A stretch of 54,435 bases of DNA from an uncultured Saprospiraceae bacterium (GCA_937952155.1 CALFYH010000449.1:1-54435); one strand, 5' to 3'. Shown: positions 24,098 to 33,317, counted from the first letter of the stretch. The notes: a model not told the origin generated them from the sequence alone. Numbers and translations are program-made.

Positions 24098-25351
24098 ATG
24101 ACTGTAATTTTAAAAATTATTTGGGAAAGCCTTCAACAAGCTTTAGGCGCACTTAAATCCAATAAGATGCGCACATTTCTTTCCTTGTTGGGCATCACTA
24201 TCGGGATTTTTTGTATTATAACAGTAAAATCAGCTGTGGATTCTCTGCAAGCAAATATAGTGTCAGGATTTAATGAATTGGGAAGTGATGTCATATACTT
24301 GGACAAGATGCCTTGGAACGAAGACCCTGGTCAAAACTACTGGAAATATGCCAAACGTCCTGATCCTTCATATGAAGACTATCGAGCCATTCTCAAAAGA
24401 TCAAAACTTGGTGCGAATGCTGCTTATACAATATTCACTGGTGGTCGTACCGTAAAATACCGCTCAAGCTCTGTAGCCAATGCCTTTATAATGGGTACTA
24501 CTTATGAATATGCTGCTATCCAAAATTTAAAACTTACCGAAGGCAGATATTTTTCTCAAAGTGAATATGAATCTGGAAGCAATAAAATCATACTGGGCTT
24601 CAAACTATACAATGAACTCTTCAAAGGTATCAGTGGTGTAGGAAAAGAAGTTAAACTTTTTGGTCAGAATTTCCAAGTGATTGGATACTTAGAATCAGAA
24701 GGCGATAATGTATTCAATTTCATGAATTTTGACGATGCTATGTGGGTAAGTTACAATTCATTAAAGAAATACATCAATGTAAAAGAAGAATCTGATGTAG
24801 GACGAATGCTGACAATCAAAGCGAAACCAGGTGTAGAAATGACAGAATTCAAAGGTGAAATCGCAAGTATTATCCGATCCGTCAGACGTCAAAGACCATT
24901 GGAGGCAGATAACTTTTCACTAAATGAATTGTCCATGCTTTCTCAGGTTTTGGATAGCGTATTTAAAGTACTCAACATTGCAGGCCTGATCATTGGCATT
25001 TTTGCTTTAATCGTAGGTATGGTAAGTGTGGCAAATATCATGTTTGTTTCTGTAAAGGAACGCACAAGCATCATCGGAATCAAAAAAGCACTTGGTGCAA
25101 AGCGATACATCATTTTGATGGAATTTCTCATCGAGTCTATCATCCTTTGCATATTGGGTGGACTTATAGGGTTAATCTTGGTTTTTGTAAGCCTATGGGT
25201 CATTTCCATGCTCATTCCTTTCAAAATGTCTCTATCTGTACTCAACGTAGCAATAGGTGTAGGCACTTCTATAGTCGTAGGTATTATAGCTGGTATTATC
25301 CCTGCATCACAAGCCTCAGCCATGAATCCAGTCGAAGCAATACGATCCTAA
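24098..25351 (+). CDS. MacB/FtsX-type ABC transporter permease
   Basis: 417 residues. An N-terminal helix in NKMRTFLSLLGITIGIFCII, a large periplasmic MacB-like domain (about 55-270), and three C-terminal helices (about 285-400) that contain the FtsX signature VKERTSIIGIKKALGAKRY. It ends ASAMNPVEAIRS, the usual family ending. MacB-type permeases use ATP binding inside to drive mechanical work on periplasmic or outer-membrane partners rather than moving substrate through the membrane. No ATPase or adaptor gene is adjacent, so its partner must be encoded elsewhere. Confidence 0.9.
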   Translation: MTVILKIIWESLQQALGALKSNKMRTFLSLLGITIGIFCIITVKSAVDSLQANIVSGFNELGSDVIYLDKMPWNEDPGQNYWKYAKRPDPSYEDYRAILKRSKLGANAAYTIFTGGRTVKYRSSSVANAFIMGTTYEYAAIQNLKLTEGRYFSQSEYESGSNKIILGFKLYNELFKGISGVGKEVKLFGQNFQVIGYLESEGDNVFNFMNFDDAMWVSYNSLKKYINVKEESDVGRMLTIKAKPGVEMTEFKGEIASIIRSVRRQRPLEADNFSLNELSMLSQVLDSVFKVLNIAGLIIGIFALIVGMVSVANIMFVSVKERTSIIGIKKALGAKRYIILMEFLIESIILCILGGLIGLILVFVSLWVISMLIPFKMSLSVLNVAIGVGTSIVVGIIAGIIPASQASAMNPVEAIRS

Positions 25352-25483
25352 CCCGCATTCACATTAGGTATAAAATCTTTCTTAATTCAATTGTTTTAAT
25401 TTGAATGGAAGGCTATTTCAATTGCAATGGTTTGATGGTAATTTAATGCCTAGATGTTGATTATAAAGGGAATACCTAAAACA

Positions 25484-25510
25484 ACAAAAGCCCAAGATGG
25501 AAATTTGGGA
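25484..25510 (-). terminator. Probable terminator of the tRNA transcript
   Basis: On the minus strand CCCAA (25505-25509 region) and TTGGG (25491-25495 region) form a short stem with a 9-base loop, followed by a T-rich run. It lies about 35 bases beyond tRNA-Leu. Confidence 0.45.
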
Positions 25511-25545
25511 TAATCAATTTGAAAAGAAAATAAAGGAAAATAATG

Positions 25546-25630
25546 TACCCGGAGCCGGAATCGAACCGGCACGACCGCAATGGTCACAGGATTTTAAGTC
25601 CTGCGTGTCTACCAGTTTCACCACCCGGGC
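25546..25630 (-). tRNA. tRNA-Leu (anticodon UAA)
   Basis: 85 bases. Anticodon stem-loop CAGGA-CTTAAAA-TCCTG gives UAA. The long variable arm (CCATTGCGG type) fits a class II leucine tRNA. D-loop GGTAGAC and T-loop GGTTCGATTCC are present. The acceptor stem pairs GCCCGGG with TCCGGGT, with G-U pairs at both ends. The 3' CCA is not encoded (CA T follows), so it must be added enzymatically. It lies 24 bases downstream of tRNA-Gly. Confidence 0.96.
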
Positions 25631-25654
25631 ATAGACTTATTTTTAATAAAAAAG

Positions 25655-25730
<76 letters not shown>

Positions 25731-25766
25731 ATGTGCTTTATATACTGGACTTTTCCAAAAGCGACG

Positions 25767-25774
25767 CAAAGATA
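25767..25774 (-). promoter_or_regulatory. -7 promoter box of the tRNA operon
   Basis: TATCTTTG on the minus strand fits TAnnTTTG. TTTG at plus 25796-25799 provides a -33 element with a 21-base spacer. It lies 37 bases before the tRNA-Gly 5' end. Confidence 0.8.
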
Positions 25775-25827
25775 CAATGCCTGACATTAATTGTCCAAAT
25801 TTTTAAAGCATAAAATTTTCATTTTTT

Positions 25828-27297
25828 TTAATATTGACCACCAAATACTTTTACCAGCGTACCTTTTTCTACCATTGCATTGAGTTCCAACCCATTAAGT
25901 AAGGCTAGCTCACTATGGCGCGCTGTAGGCATATTTTGATTGGTAAAAATTTGTTGCAATGTTGTATTTTGATTTGCCTCAATAATCTTGAGTGTCGTCG
26001 GTTTTTTATTGATTTTTGACTGATCTGTAAGTACCTTAAAACTTTTCATCGTCGTCTGAAATTGCGAAAAATAGTTATTGAAGTCTGCCTTGGCACTCAG
26101 TCCATGAAACTTGTAATACATATTGTTGTACTCGATGATGTAAGTTAGTACTTTTAATGGATCAGCAACTTGCCCAGTTTGCTGTTGTGCTTCTTGATTT
26201 GCCACTTCTGATAGTAACGCTATTGCATTCAAACCATTTACATTGACATTGGATGATTCCAATACATTCAATTTATTTTCATTGATAACTTGTGTTTTTG
26301 CTTCTTGCAGATTATTACCTGCAGCTAGGCTCATCATCATCATCGCCTTACCATCGCTTGGTGCCATCTGTATCTGCGAAGGCGTATTGAGCAATTGCCA
26401 CGAAGCAGGCACATTAAACTGAAACTTCAACTCTGGGTGATAAAAAACGCTGTTTTCAACATAACCTTGTTTAGGATCTTCACCATAAATGATGCCATCG
26501 ATCATCTTGAGATAATTATTTCTATTGACCTTCAAGGTCGCCGGATCAAGCGTTTTCTGAACATCAGTCGCCATTTGATTGGTCTTATTGTATCGGTCTT
26601 CTGGATCAGGATGCGTGGACAAGAAGGTAGGAATTGCACCATCTTTGGGACTGAGTTTTTTCAAGGTTTTGAAAAATCCCGCCATCTGATGCGCGTCATA
26701 CCCTATTTTTGTACTATACTCTACACCTAGTTTGTCAGATTCCGATTCGTGGTCCCTACTATTTTTTAAAAACAGCAAGCCAACGCCTTGTTGGGCAACA
26801 TCGGCAAACTGTCTGAATTTTTCGGAAAAGATGATTCCACCCATCAATAAAATTTGCCCCAATAATTGATCTCTTTGCTGTCTGGCAGCATGCTTGGCAG
26901 TAACGTGGCCAATTTCATGACCCAATACGCCTGCAAACTCAGCTTCGTTATTGAAATGGCCCATGATGCCTCTTGTAAAATAAACATAGCCACCAGGCAC
27001 AGCAAATGCATTCACAACAGGCGAATCTAGAATTTTGAATTCATACGGCAAATTAGGCCTGTGTGAGATTGCTGCCATTTGCTTACCTTTTTCAGTGATA
27101 AAAGCCTGAAGAATAGGATTTTCATATAAGCCATACTGAGCAACTACCGAAGGATCATATTCCTTTCCCATGGATATTTCCTGACTTTCAGACATAAAAG
27201 ACACTTCCTTTTTGCCTGTAACTGGATTGCGCGAACACGATGATACGAACAGACCAATACCGACAAAAAGTACCATAAACTTGTTGGATGCATTCAT
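25828..27297 (-). CDS. M48-family zinc metalloprotease lipoprotein
   Basis: 489 residues with a lipoprotein signal (LFVSSCSRNPVTGKKEV). The zinc-binding HExxH is HEIGH near residue 125 in VLGHEIGHVTAKHAARQ, with the third ligand in HESESDKLGVEYS and the downstream STHPDPEDR typical of BepA/LoiP-type proteases that degrade misassembled outer-membrane proteins. The last 200 residues form an extra domain (FQFNVPASWQLLNTPSQIQM and a KxLxxxNxMPTxR segment) often found in this branch. It is an outer-membrane or periplasmic quality-control protease. Its gene is solitary. Confidence 0.93.
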   Translation of the reverse strand: MNASNKFMVLFVGIGLFVSSCSRNPVTGKKEVSFMSESQEISMGKEYDPSVVAQYGLYENPILQAFITEKGKQMAAISHRPNLPYEFKILDSPVVNAFAVPGGYVYFTRGIMGHFNNEAEFAGVLGHEIGHVTAKHAARQQRDQLLGQILLMGGIIFSEKFRQFADVAQQGVGLLFLKNSRDHESESDKLGVEYSTKIGYDAHQMAGFFKTLKKLSPKDGAIPTFLSTHPDPEDRYNKTNQMATDVQKTLDPATLKVNRNNYLKMIDGIIYGEDPKQGYVENSVFYHPELKFQFNVPASWQLLNTPSQIQMAPSDGKAMMMMSLAAGNNLQEAKTQVINENKLNVLESSNVNVNGLNAIALLSEVANQEAQQQTGQVADPLKVLTYIIEYNNMYYKFHGLSAKADFNNYFSQFQTTMKSFKVLTDQSKINKKPTTLKIIEANQNTTLQQIFTNQNMPTARHSELALLNGLELNAMVEKGTLVKVFGGQY

Positions 27298-27531
27298 ATT
27301 ATTACTTTTTACTTCAACTTTATTTTAATAAGACGAAATTTCTATAATATGTTGCGAAAATATGGAATAAAATTGACATTGAAGCTGAATTCCAGTTGAT
27401 TTAAGAAAAGTATGGAAATGGTTTCAAATTAAAACTTGAAATTTATCTCAATAAATATAATGAAGTAAATCTCTAAAATGAAATTTGCGATGTCAACAGT
27501 TATAGCATTGTTTACCAAAATTATTTTTTTG

Positions 27532-30153
27532 CTAATTATCCAAAATCTTCTTCAGCTCATGCAATTTCAGCATACATTCGATCGGTGTCATGGCGTTGAT
27601 ATCCAATGCTTTTATACTATTTTTTAGTGCAGCAGCTTCAGGATCTGCGGTTTGAAATAGACTTAGCTGAAAGTTGTTGGGTGCGATATTTTTGGCTTTG
27701 TTTCTCATATCATTTCCTGCATCCATATCCTTCTTATTGTCGATCGTTTTTGTTTCCAGATCTTGTAGGATTTCCATTGCCCGATTTATTATGTCTCTAG
27801 GCATTCCAGCCATCGCAGCTACATGGATACCGAAACTATGCTCGCAGCCACCTTCAGTTAGTTTACGAAGGAAGATGACCTTATTTCCAATTTCCTTTGT
27901 TGCCACATTGTAGTTTTTGATATGTGGATACTTCTCAGCCAGTTCATTCAATTCGTGATAATGTGTAGCAAACAAAGTTTTGGGTCTCACCTTGCCATTG
28001 TGTAGAAACTCTGCAAGTGACCAAGCTATAGAAATACCATCATAAGTCGATGTACCTCTGCCTATCTCGTCCAATAAAATAAGACTGCGCTTCGAAATAT
28101 TATTCATAATGCTCGCCGTTTCGTTCATCTCGAGCATAAAAGTAGATTCGCCACTGCTGATATTGTCACTAGCGCCTACACGCGTAAAGATTTTGTCCAC
28201 TATACCGATGCGCGCCGACGACGCTGGCACAAAAGATCCCATTTGAGCCATCAATGTGATCAAAGCTGTCTGACGCAATACTGCAGATTTTCCCGACATA
28301 TTTGGACCCGTGATCATCATGATTTGTGTATCATCATTATCAAGGAGAATGTCATTGGGCACATAAGCTTGTCCTAATGGCAATTGCCTTTCGATAACAG
28401 GATGTCTCGCTTCAGTGAATTCCAAAGCAAATCCCTCGTCCACGATCGGCCTACAATAATTATACTTGCCAGCAATAAATGCAAATGACAAAATACAATC
28501 AAGGGTAGCAAGTGTTTTAGCATTATTCTGTAAAGCATCCAAGTAATCAGCCGCTTTGACAACCAATTCTTCAAACAACTGTACTTCGATCTCACCAATT
28601 TTTTCTTCTGCGGTCAGTATTTTAGTTTCCAAAATCTTAAGATCTTCAGATATATATCTTTCGGCATTGGCCAATGTCTGTTTTCTTATCCAAGTATCAG
28701 GGATGCGATCATGATCTTTGTATTTATTAGTCACTTCGAGGTAGTAACCGAAAACATTATTAAATCCAATTTTCAAGCTCGAAATACCAGTTTTTTCGGC
28801 CTCTTTTGTTTGGATTTCTAGCAATAATTCTTTGCTATTTCTGATGACATTGCGCAAGTCATCTAGCTCTGCATGACAGCCAGCTCTGATGACATTTCCT
28901 TTTGCAAGAATAACGGGTGGATCGTCAGCCAACATTTTTTGGATTTCGGTTTTTAGGTTTTCACAAAGCATGATTTTGTCGCCTAGGGATTTCAGTGCAT
29001 CATTGTCACTTTCAGCTAAAATCATCAAAATATCGGGCAACAACTCAAGAGATTTTCTAAGCTGTTGCAATTCACGTGGAGAGATTTTTTCCATCGCCAA
29101 TTTAGATGCAATCCGCTCGATATCACCGATTTGTTTGAGCAATCCTTCCAATGCTTCCCTATCAAAGTATTTCTCTACAAAGTAAGCGACCATATCTTGT
29201 CTCGCGTGGATGCGCTCAGGAGATAGCAACGGCAATAAGATCCAGTTTCTCAGCAGCCTAGCACCCATAGGCGTCACGGTCTTGTCCATGATTTGTGCCA
29301 ATGAGCTTCCAGTATCATGGGACGAACGGATAAGCTCAAGATTTTTTACAGTAAATCTATCTAGCCAAACATAGTGTTCAGATTGGATGCGCGTGATCCC
29401 CGAAATATGGTTTGTCCTATCATTTTGAGTGGACATCAGATAATGAAGGATACTCCCAGCAGCCACTTGAGCTAACGGCATTTCTTCAATACCAAAACCT
29501 TTGAGATTGGTTACTGCGAACTTATCTAGTAGTTTTTCGCGGGTATAGTCAAACATGTACACCCATTCTTCGATACCATAATAATAATATCGCTCACCAA
29601 AAATCCGTTGATAATCCTTCGTATATGCCTTGGAATATATAATTTCAGATGGCGCAAATCCATCAATCAACTTCTCAATAGTGGCAGCATTGCCTTCAGA
29701 TACCACAAATTCTCCAGTAGAAATATCGAGAAAAGCGACACCATATTCATTTTTAGGTGTGAAATGAACAGAAGCAAGATAATTATTGGATTTACGATCA
29801 AGGATTGTATCATCGATAGTGACACCAGGTGTAACAACGTCTGTAACACCACGATCAACGATCTTCTTTTCTTTACTTGGCTTTTCTAATTGCTCACAAA
29901 TAGCAACACGATGTCCAGCACGAACAAGTCTAGGAAGATAGACATCCAATGAATGGTAAGGAAATCCTGCAAGTTCGATGTCATTGCCACCATTATTTCT
30001 TTTGGTGAGGATGATGCCCAATATTTCTGCAACTTTAATAGCATCTTCTGCAAATGTCTCATAAAAATCTCCAACACGATACAACAAAATGGCATCAGGA
30101 TGCTTGGCCTTCAATTTGAAGTACTGAGCCATGAGCGGCGTGACTTTGCTCAT
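27532..30153 (-). CDS. mutS: DNA mismatch repair protein MutS
   Basis: About 873 residues from ATG at 30153, or 884 if TTG at 30186 is used; the choice is uncertain. MutS recognises base mismatches and small loops and couples ATP binding to repair. The mismatch-reading motif RVGDFYETFAEDA is near the N-terminus. Walker A is TGPNMSGKSAVLRQ, followed by FVPASSARIG, FTRVGASDNISSGESTFMLEM, Walker B LILLDEIGRGTSTYDG and the FATHYHEL switch. The conserved Phe-x-Glu (FYE) that stacks on the mismatch is intact. A promoter box lies at 30220-30227. It is a single-gene transcript. Confidence 0.97.
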   Translation of the reverse strand: MSKVTPLMAQYFKLKAKHPDAILLYRVGDFYETFAEDAIKVAEILGIILTKRNNGGNDIELAGFPYHSLDVYLPRLVRAGHRVAICEQLEKPSKEKKIVDRGVTDVVTPGVTIDDTILDRKSNNYLASVHFTPKNEYGVAFLDISTGEFVVSEGNAATIEKLIDGFAPSEIIYSKAYTKDYQRIFGERYYYYGIEEWVYMFDYTREKLLDKFAVTNLKGFGIEEMPLAQVAAGSILHYLMSTQNDRTNHISGITRIQSEHYVWLDRFTVKNLELIRSSHDTGSSLAQIMDKTVTPMGARLLRNWILLPLLSPERIHARQDMVAYFVEKYFDREALEGLLKQIGDIERIASKLAMEKISPRELQQLRKSLELLPDILMILAESDNDALKSLGDKIMLCENLKTEIQKMLADDPPVILAKGNVIRAGCHAELDDLRNVIRNSKELLLEIQTKEAEKTGISSLKIGFNNVFGYYLEVTNKYKDHDRIPDTWIRKQTLANAERYISEDLKILETKILTAEEKIGEIEVQLFEELVVKAADYLDALQNNAKTLATLDCILSFAFIAGKYNYCRPIVDEGFALEFTEARHPVIERQLPLGQAYVPNDILLDNDDTQIMMITGPNMSGKSAVLRQTALITLMAQMGSFVPASSARIGIVDKIFTRVGASDNISSGESTFMLEMNETASIMNNISKRSLILLDEIGRGTSTYDGISIAWSLAEFLHNGKVRPKTLFATHYHELNELAEKYPHIKNYNVATKEIGNKVIFLRKLTEGGCEHSFGIHVAAMAGMPRDIINRAMEILQDLETKTIDNKKDMDAGNDMRNKAKNIAPNNFQLSLFQTADPEAAALKNSIKALDINAMTPIECMLKLHELKKILDN

Positions 30154-30219
30154 CTCATCTACGGATGTCACAGTTTTTTTTACCAAAACGATTCTATCTC
30201 AGGATTTTAATAATGTGGA

Positions 30220-30227
30220 CAAAAGTA
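30220..30227 (-). promoter_or_regulatory. -7 promoter box of mutS
   Basis: TACTTTTG on the minus strand fits TAnnTTTG, 34 bases before the TTG and 67 before the ATG candidate start of mutS. Confidence 0.55.
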
Positions 30228-30396
30228 TAGGTTTCTCATCAAAATGTGAAATCATCTTTCTTTTTTTACTGAAATAGTCCATCACCTTTACAAAACGATG
30301 CGCTGCTAGTGATGTTAATTTTGGATTTAGAATTAAATACGTAATTAAAATTTATATTTTTCTTAATAAAAGATACATCATATAAAAATAAAATTA

Positions 30397-30404
30397 TACC
30401 TTTG
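30397..30404 (+). promoter_or_regulatory. -7 promoter box of the candidate small RNA
   Basis: TACCTTTG fits TAnnTTTG. No downstream gene lies on this strand for two kilobases, so the box appears dedicated to the short transcript. A -33 TTG was not found at the expected distance. Confidence 0.55.
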
Positions 30405-30410
30405 TAGCGG

Positions 30411-30480
30411 AAGTTTTACTTTCTCATAGTGCTGTTATAGTTGAATTAAGTCCGACCCCAAAAAATCGTCGGACTTTTTT
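30411..30480 (+). ncRNA. Candidate small non-coding RNA
   Basis: Roughly 70 bases from a predicted start about seven bases past the -7 box to the T run of an intrinsic terminator. The interval has no ATG, and its only GTG opens a three-codon frame, so it is unlikely to encode protein. The transcript is antisense to nothing known and converges with the gene ending at 30509. No Rfam family is recognised by eye; it is too short for 6S RNA, and no tmRNA or SRP features are seen. Confidence 0.5.
30448..30480 (+). terminator. Rho-independent terminator of the candidate small RNA
   Basis: AAGTCCGAC (30448-30456) pairs with GTCGGACTT (30468-30476) over nine bases with an 11-base loop, followed by T residues. 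On the minus strand the hairpin is not followed by T, so it does not serve the convergent gene. Confidence 0.88.
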
Positions 30481-30508
30481 ATTTTAGACATTTTACAATC
30501 TTAATTGA

Positions 30509-30937
30509 TTACAGCCAATTACTCCATGGAATTCTCGATAAAAACAATAATAATCCAATACCATAATAAATAAAAATGGTCTTAGGTGCATTTGCAGTAT
30601 CCAAAAGCTTTTTGGCCTTGATATAACCTAAAGTAATCATTACAATACCCAAGATATTAACGAATGGATGCTCTACTGCCAATAACCTAGAGAAAGAATC
30701 CTTCATCGTTTCTCCTGACAAATTACTCATTCCGTAAGGTGAAGTAAAATACAATACCAAACCTAGTAAGAGTTGTATATGGCAAGATACAAATGTAAAG
30801 AAGGCGAGTTTGAATTCACTCAATTTCCAGGACTTATTACCAAAAAATGTAAGCGCTGCGTATATGGCGCTAATGACTAGCAAGATTAGTACAGCCCATG
30901 CAAAATATGAATGAGTGGTTTTAACTATTGAATACAT
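30509..30937 (-). CDS. Small four-helix membrane protein
   Basis: 142 residues with four hydrophobic helices (about 13-32, 44-65, 88-106, 121-136). His9, His53 and His90 lie at helix ends or inside helices, the pattern of small cytochrome-b-like proteins, and conserved Bacteroidota proteins of this kind are often annotated as cytochrome B. Haem binding is inference. It follows the MlaD-family gene by 39 bases on the same strand and is probably co-transcribed. No catalytic motif is visible. Confidence 0.65.
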   Translation of the reverse strand: MYSIVKTTHSYFAWAVLILLVISAIYAALTFFGNKSWKLSEFKLAFFTFVSCHIQLLLGLVLYFTSPYGMSNLSGETMKDSFSRLLAVEHPFVNILGIVMITLGYIKAKKLLDTANAPKTIFIYYGIGLLLFLSRIPWSNWL

Positions 30938-30976
30938 ATGAATTTTTGATTTTTAATTAATAATTAAATTTAATAT

Positions 30977-32032
30977 TTACTCTTCAATATTTGCTGGATC
31001 ATTATCTGGCAAGATAAACTCCTTCTGTTTCTTACCGAAAACTGAAAAATGGGCGTATCTTTTGGGATTTAGTCGCAAATCTTGTAATAATAAGTTAAGA
31101 TTTTTTGTTGTCATCTCGATATTAGTGTATAGTTTTTTATCATTCATTAGTTTGGATAAGGTGCCATCGCCTTTCTCAATTTTATTTAAAAGTCGGCTTA
31201 AATCTTTCATGGAAGTACTAGCACTTGCCAAGGTGGTTTTCATCTCTGTGATTGCAATTTTGGATGCATCCAAAGTTTCATTTGTTTTGCCTATTGTATT
31301 TTGAATATTTGACTTAGCAATATCACTCGTGATTTTATCCACATTCGCCATGACGTTTTCGATTTTTTGGTTGCTTTTAGCCAGTGCTGATGAGATAGTA
31401 GCCAAATTATCAATGGTCTTTTTAAGATTGGAAGAAGATTGGGCCATTAATTGGTTAGTAGTTCCAGTGATTGCCGCTAAGTTTTTCGATATGATTTCGA
31501 GCTGTCGAATGGTCTCATTTATTGCGCCAGGCTCACCTTCTTTACCTATATTACTTATAATTTCGCGAGCTGATTTGGTCATTTGGCTGCTATAATTCTC
31601 GACTTCACCTTCACCCAACATAGCTCCTAAGAGACCTACGGTTTCTCCTTTAAGTTCATCACCATTTACAGCGCAATCAGATCCATTACATTCTTTTTCA
31701 AACTCTAGAAAAATCCCTTTCCCATTGACAAATCCAAGACTTTTCTGTTTAGCAATCGCGTTTTTTGGTATTTTATATTCGCTATCTATAAGATAATAAA
31801 CATCCATCAATTTTACATTGCTGGGATTGAGTTTTATTTTTGTTACTGTACCAATTTTGTACCCATTAACCAGTACCGGTGATGAAACATTCAAATCTGT
31901 CACATCTCTGTAAGTTGTTTTCAATTCATTTGATGCAGTAAGAATATTTCTACCTTTCAGAAAGGTATATCCCCAAATCATAGTGACCAATACCAAAAAA
32001 GTTAGAATTCCAATTTTAATTTCACGTGACAT
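30977..32032 (-). CDS. MlaD/MCE family lipid-transport protein
   Basis: 351 residues. An N-terminal membrane helix (IKIGILTFLVLVTMIWGYTF, residues 5-24) is followed by a single MCE domain (about 38-118: YRDVTDLNVSSPVLVNGYKIG...KNAIAKQKSLGFVNGKGIFLE) and a long helical region (about 140-330). MCE proteins form rings or tubes that shuttle phospholipids between inner and outer membrane. No MlaE permease or MlaF ATPase lies next to it, so the rest of the system must be elsewhere. The promoter box is 37 bases upstream. Confidence 0.88.
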   Translation of the reverse strand: MSREIKIGILTFLVLVTMIWGYTFLKGRNILTASNELKTTYRDVTDLNVSSPVLVNGYKIGTVTKIKLNPSNVKLMDVYYLIDSEYKIPKNAIAKQKSLGFVNGKGIFLEFEKECNGSDCAVNGDELKGETVGLLGAMLGEGEVENYSSQMTKSAREIISNIGKEGEPGAINETIRQLEIISKNLAAITGTTNQLMAQSSSNLKKTIDNLATISSALAKSNQKIENVMANVDKITSDIAKSNIQNTIGKTNETLDASKIAITEMKTTLASASTSMKDLSRLLNKIEKGDGTLSKLMNDKKLYTNIEMTTKNLNLLLQDLRLNPKRYAHFSVFGKKQKEFILPDNDPANIEE

Positions 32033-32068
32033 ACGATAAATTGAACTACAAATTTTATATAATTAGCA

Positions 32069-32076
32069 CAAAATTA
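32069..32076 (-). promoter_or_regulatory. -7 promoter box of the mlaD-type gene
   Basis: TAATTTTG on the minus strand fits TAnnTTTG, 37 bases upstream of the ATG. Confidence 0.6.
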
Positions 32077-32436
32077 GTATAATATTCCTAAAACCCGAAC
32101 ATTTACCACGAAAGAACAAGGTATTTTGTGATTTGTTGTATCAAAGTTGGTTTTGCAATAATTAATAGCCTAAAAATAGGATTTACAAGGCCATGTTGAA
32201 AATTTTATTTACATTTGTTTGATGATGTAGGTAATAGTTACCTCATTTATGGGTATTAATTAAATATCACATATATTATTACATTATATATAAATGGTTT
32301 TATTACAAATAATTAACGTCAAATCAATAAAGAAGAGTGTGAGTAAACATTAAAAATATCCTAAATTTGGTTTGACAACAGGTATACCGTAAAAGAATAA
32401 AATGATTAAATAACTTAATATTTAAAATGAAATTGC

Positions 32437-32444
32437 TATTTTTG
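32437..32444 (+). promoter_or_regulatory. -7 promoter box that sets the TPR gene start
   Basis: TATTTTTG fits TAnnTTTG. It lies inside the longest version of the downstream frame (in-frame ATG at 32427), so the real start must be the ATG at 32472. Confidence 0.7.
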
Positions 32445-32471
32445 CGCAAATTTTTTTTAAAAATCAGAATT

Positions 32472-33164
32472 ATGGCACAACGAAAGGGCAACAAAGCCTC
32501 TGAAGCAGATGAAATAATTGACGTAGTAGAAGTCAAAGGCAGTCAGGTATCAGCAGGAAACTTTTTTGAACAAAATCAAAAGACCATTTCATACGTATTG
32601 ATGGGATTGGCAATTCTAGCGGCATTGTATTATGGCTACAAACACCTATACATGGGACCACGAGAAAAAGAAGCTGTAAATGCAATGTATAAGGCAGAAG
32701 AACAATTTGCAAAAGATTCATTTGCACTTGCATTAGAAAATCCAGGTGGTGGATTTGATGGATTTCTAGGTATTATCGACAATTTCAGTGGTACAAAGGC
32801 AGCAAATCTTGCGCAATATTATGCAGGAATTTCTTATCTTAATTTGGGTAAGTATGAAGAAGCCATCCAGTATCTTGATGATTACTCTGCCAATGATGAT
32901 GTCACTGCTATCATGAAAAATGGTGCTTTGGGTGATGCGAATGCAGAACTTGGAGACAAAGCAAAGGCGATGGACTTTTATCAAAAAGCAGCAAAAGCAG
33001 AAAATGACATGCTTACACCTTATTATCTGCATAAAGTTGCAATGATGTACTATGCTGATGGCAAAACTAAAGAAGCCACTGAGCAATTAGAGATCATTAA
33101 AAACAAGTATCCTGATTCTAACGAATTCAAAGATGCTGAAAAGTTTTTATCGAGATTTAAATAA
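32472..33164 (+). CDS. Membrane-anchored tetratricopeptide repeat protein
   Basis: 230 residues. The charged N-terminus MAQRKGNKASEADEIIDVVE is cytoplasmic, one helix follows at about 42-60 (TISYVLMGLAILAALYYGYK), and the rest is a periplasmic domain of helical repeats (AQYYAGISYLNLGKYEEAIQ, GDKAKAMDFYQKAAKAE, MYYADGKTKEATEQLEIIKN) like YfgM or YbgF-type TPR proteins. Such proteins serve as scaffolds in envelope biogenesis. The start was moved to 32472 because a promoter box overlaps the longer frame. The attenuator-like ribH leader follows. Confidence 0.85.
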   Translation: MAQRKGNKASEADEIIDVVEVKGSQVSAGNFFEQNQKTISYVLMGLAILAALYYGYKHLYMGPREKEAVNAMYKAEEQFAKDSFALALENPGGGFDGFLGIIDNFSGTKAANLAQYYAGISYLNLGKYEEAIQYLDDYSANDDVTAIMKNGALGDANAELGDKAKAMDFYQKAAKAENDMLTPYYLHKVAMMYYADGKTKEATEQLEIIKNKYPDSNEFKDAEKFLSRFK

Positions 33165-33196
33165 GAAATATAGTATTTCGAATGATTTTTGAATTA

Positions 33197-33317
33197 GTTA
33201 GTATTCATAAATTTTTAAGCTATTTGTAGATGAAAATTCTGTTTTACTAATTTATCAACTAAAAAACTAAAAAGGCAGAATTTTGTTAAAATTCTGCCTT
33301 TTTTTATAAATACTAAC
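33197..33317 (+). promoter_or_regulatory. Attenuator-like leader of ribH
   Basis: GTTAGTATTCATAAA (33197-33211) is complementary at 14 of 15 positions to 33303-33317, which ends three bases before the ribH ATG. Enclosed are a terminator (33271-33305) and AAAATTCTG (33233-33241), which can pair with CAGAATTTT in the terminator's 5' arm as an antiterminator. No promoter box is seen between the TPR gene and ribH. No FMN-riboswitch consensus is present. Confidence 0.4.
33271..33305 (+). terminator. Strong intrinsic terminator before ribH
   Basis: AAAGGCAGAATTTT (33271-33284) pairs perfectly with AAAATTCTGCCTTT (33288-33301) around GTT, with a run of T. It lies 106 bases after the TPR gene and only 15 bases before the ribH ATG. 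Confidence 0.92.

Larger units (their letters stand above)
30228..30508. other. Intergenic region holding an orphan transcription unit
   Basis: About 280 bases between mutS and the four-helix membrane protein. No protein-coding frame is supported. A promoter box and a strong terminator on the plus strand (30397-30480) delimit a short non-coding transcript. The rest is AT-rich with nothing notable. Confidence 0.6.
32033..32471. other. Divergent intergenic region
   Basis: 439 AT-rich bases with promoter boxes for both flanking genes (32069-32076 minus, 32437-32444 plus). In the middle an unassigned TACATTTG (32210-32217) precedes a hairpin AGGTAA-TAG-TTACCT (32229-32243) that may extend by three pairs past a bulge. 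No ORF is supported. Confidence 0.5.

Noticed and set aside
30153..30186. TTG start of mutS giving 11 more residues
   Set aside because: Not excluded, but an ATG close to the conserved TPLMAQY segment is available, so the shorter form is listed with the alternative noted.
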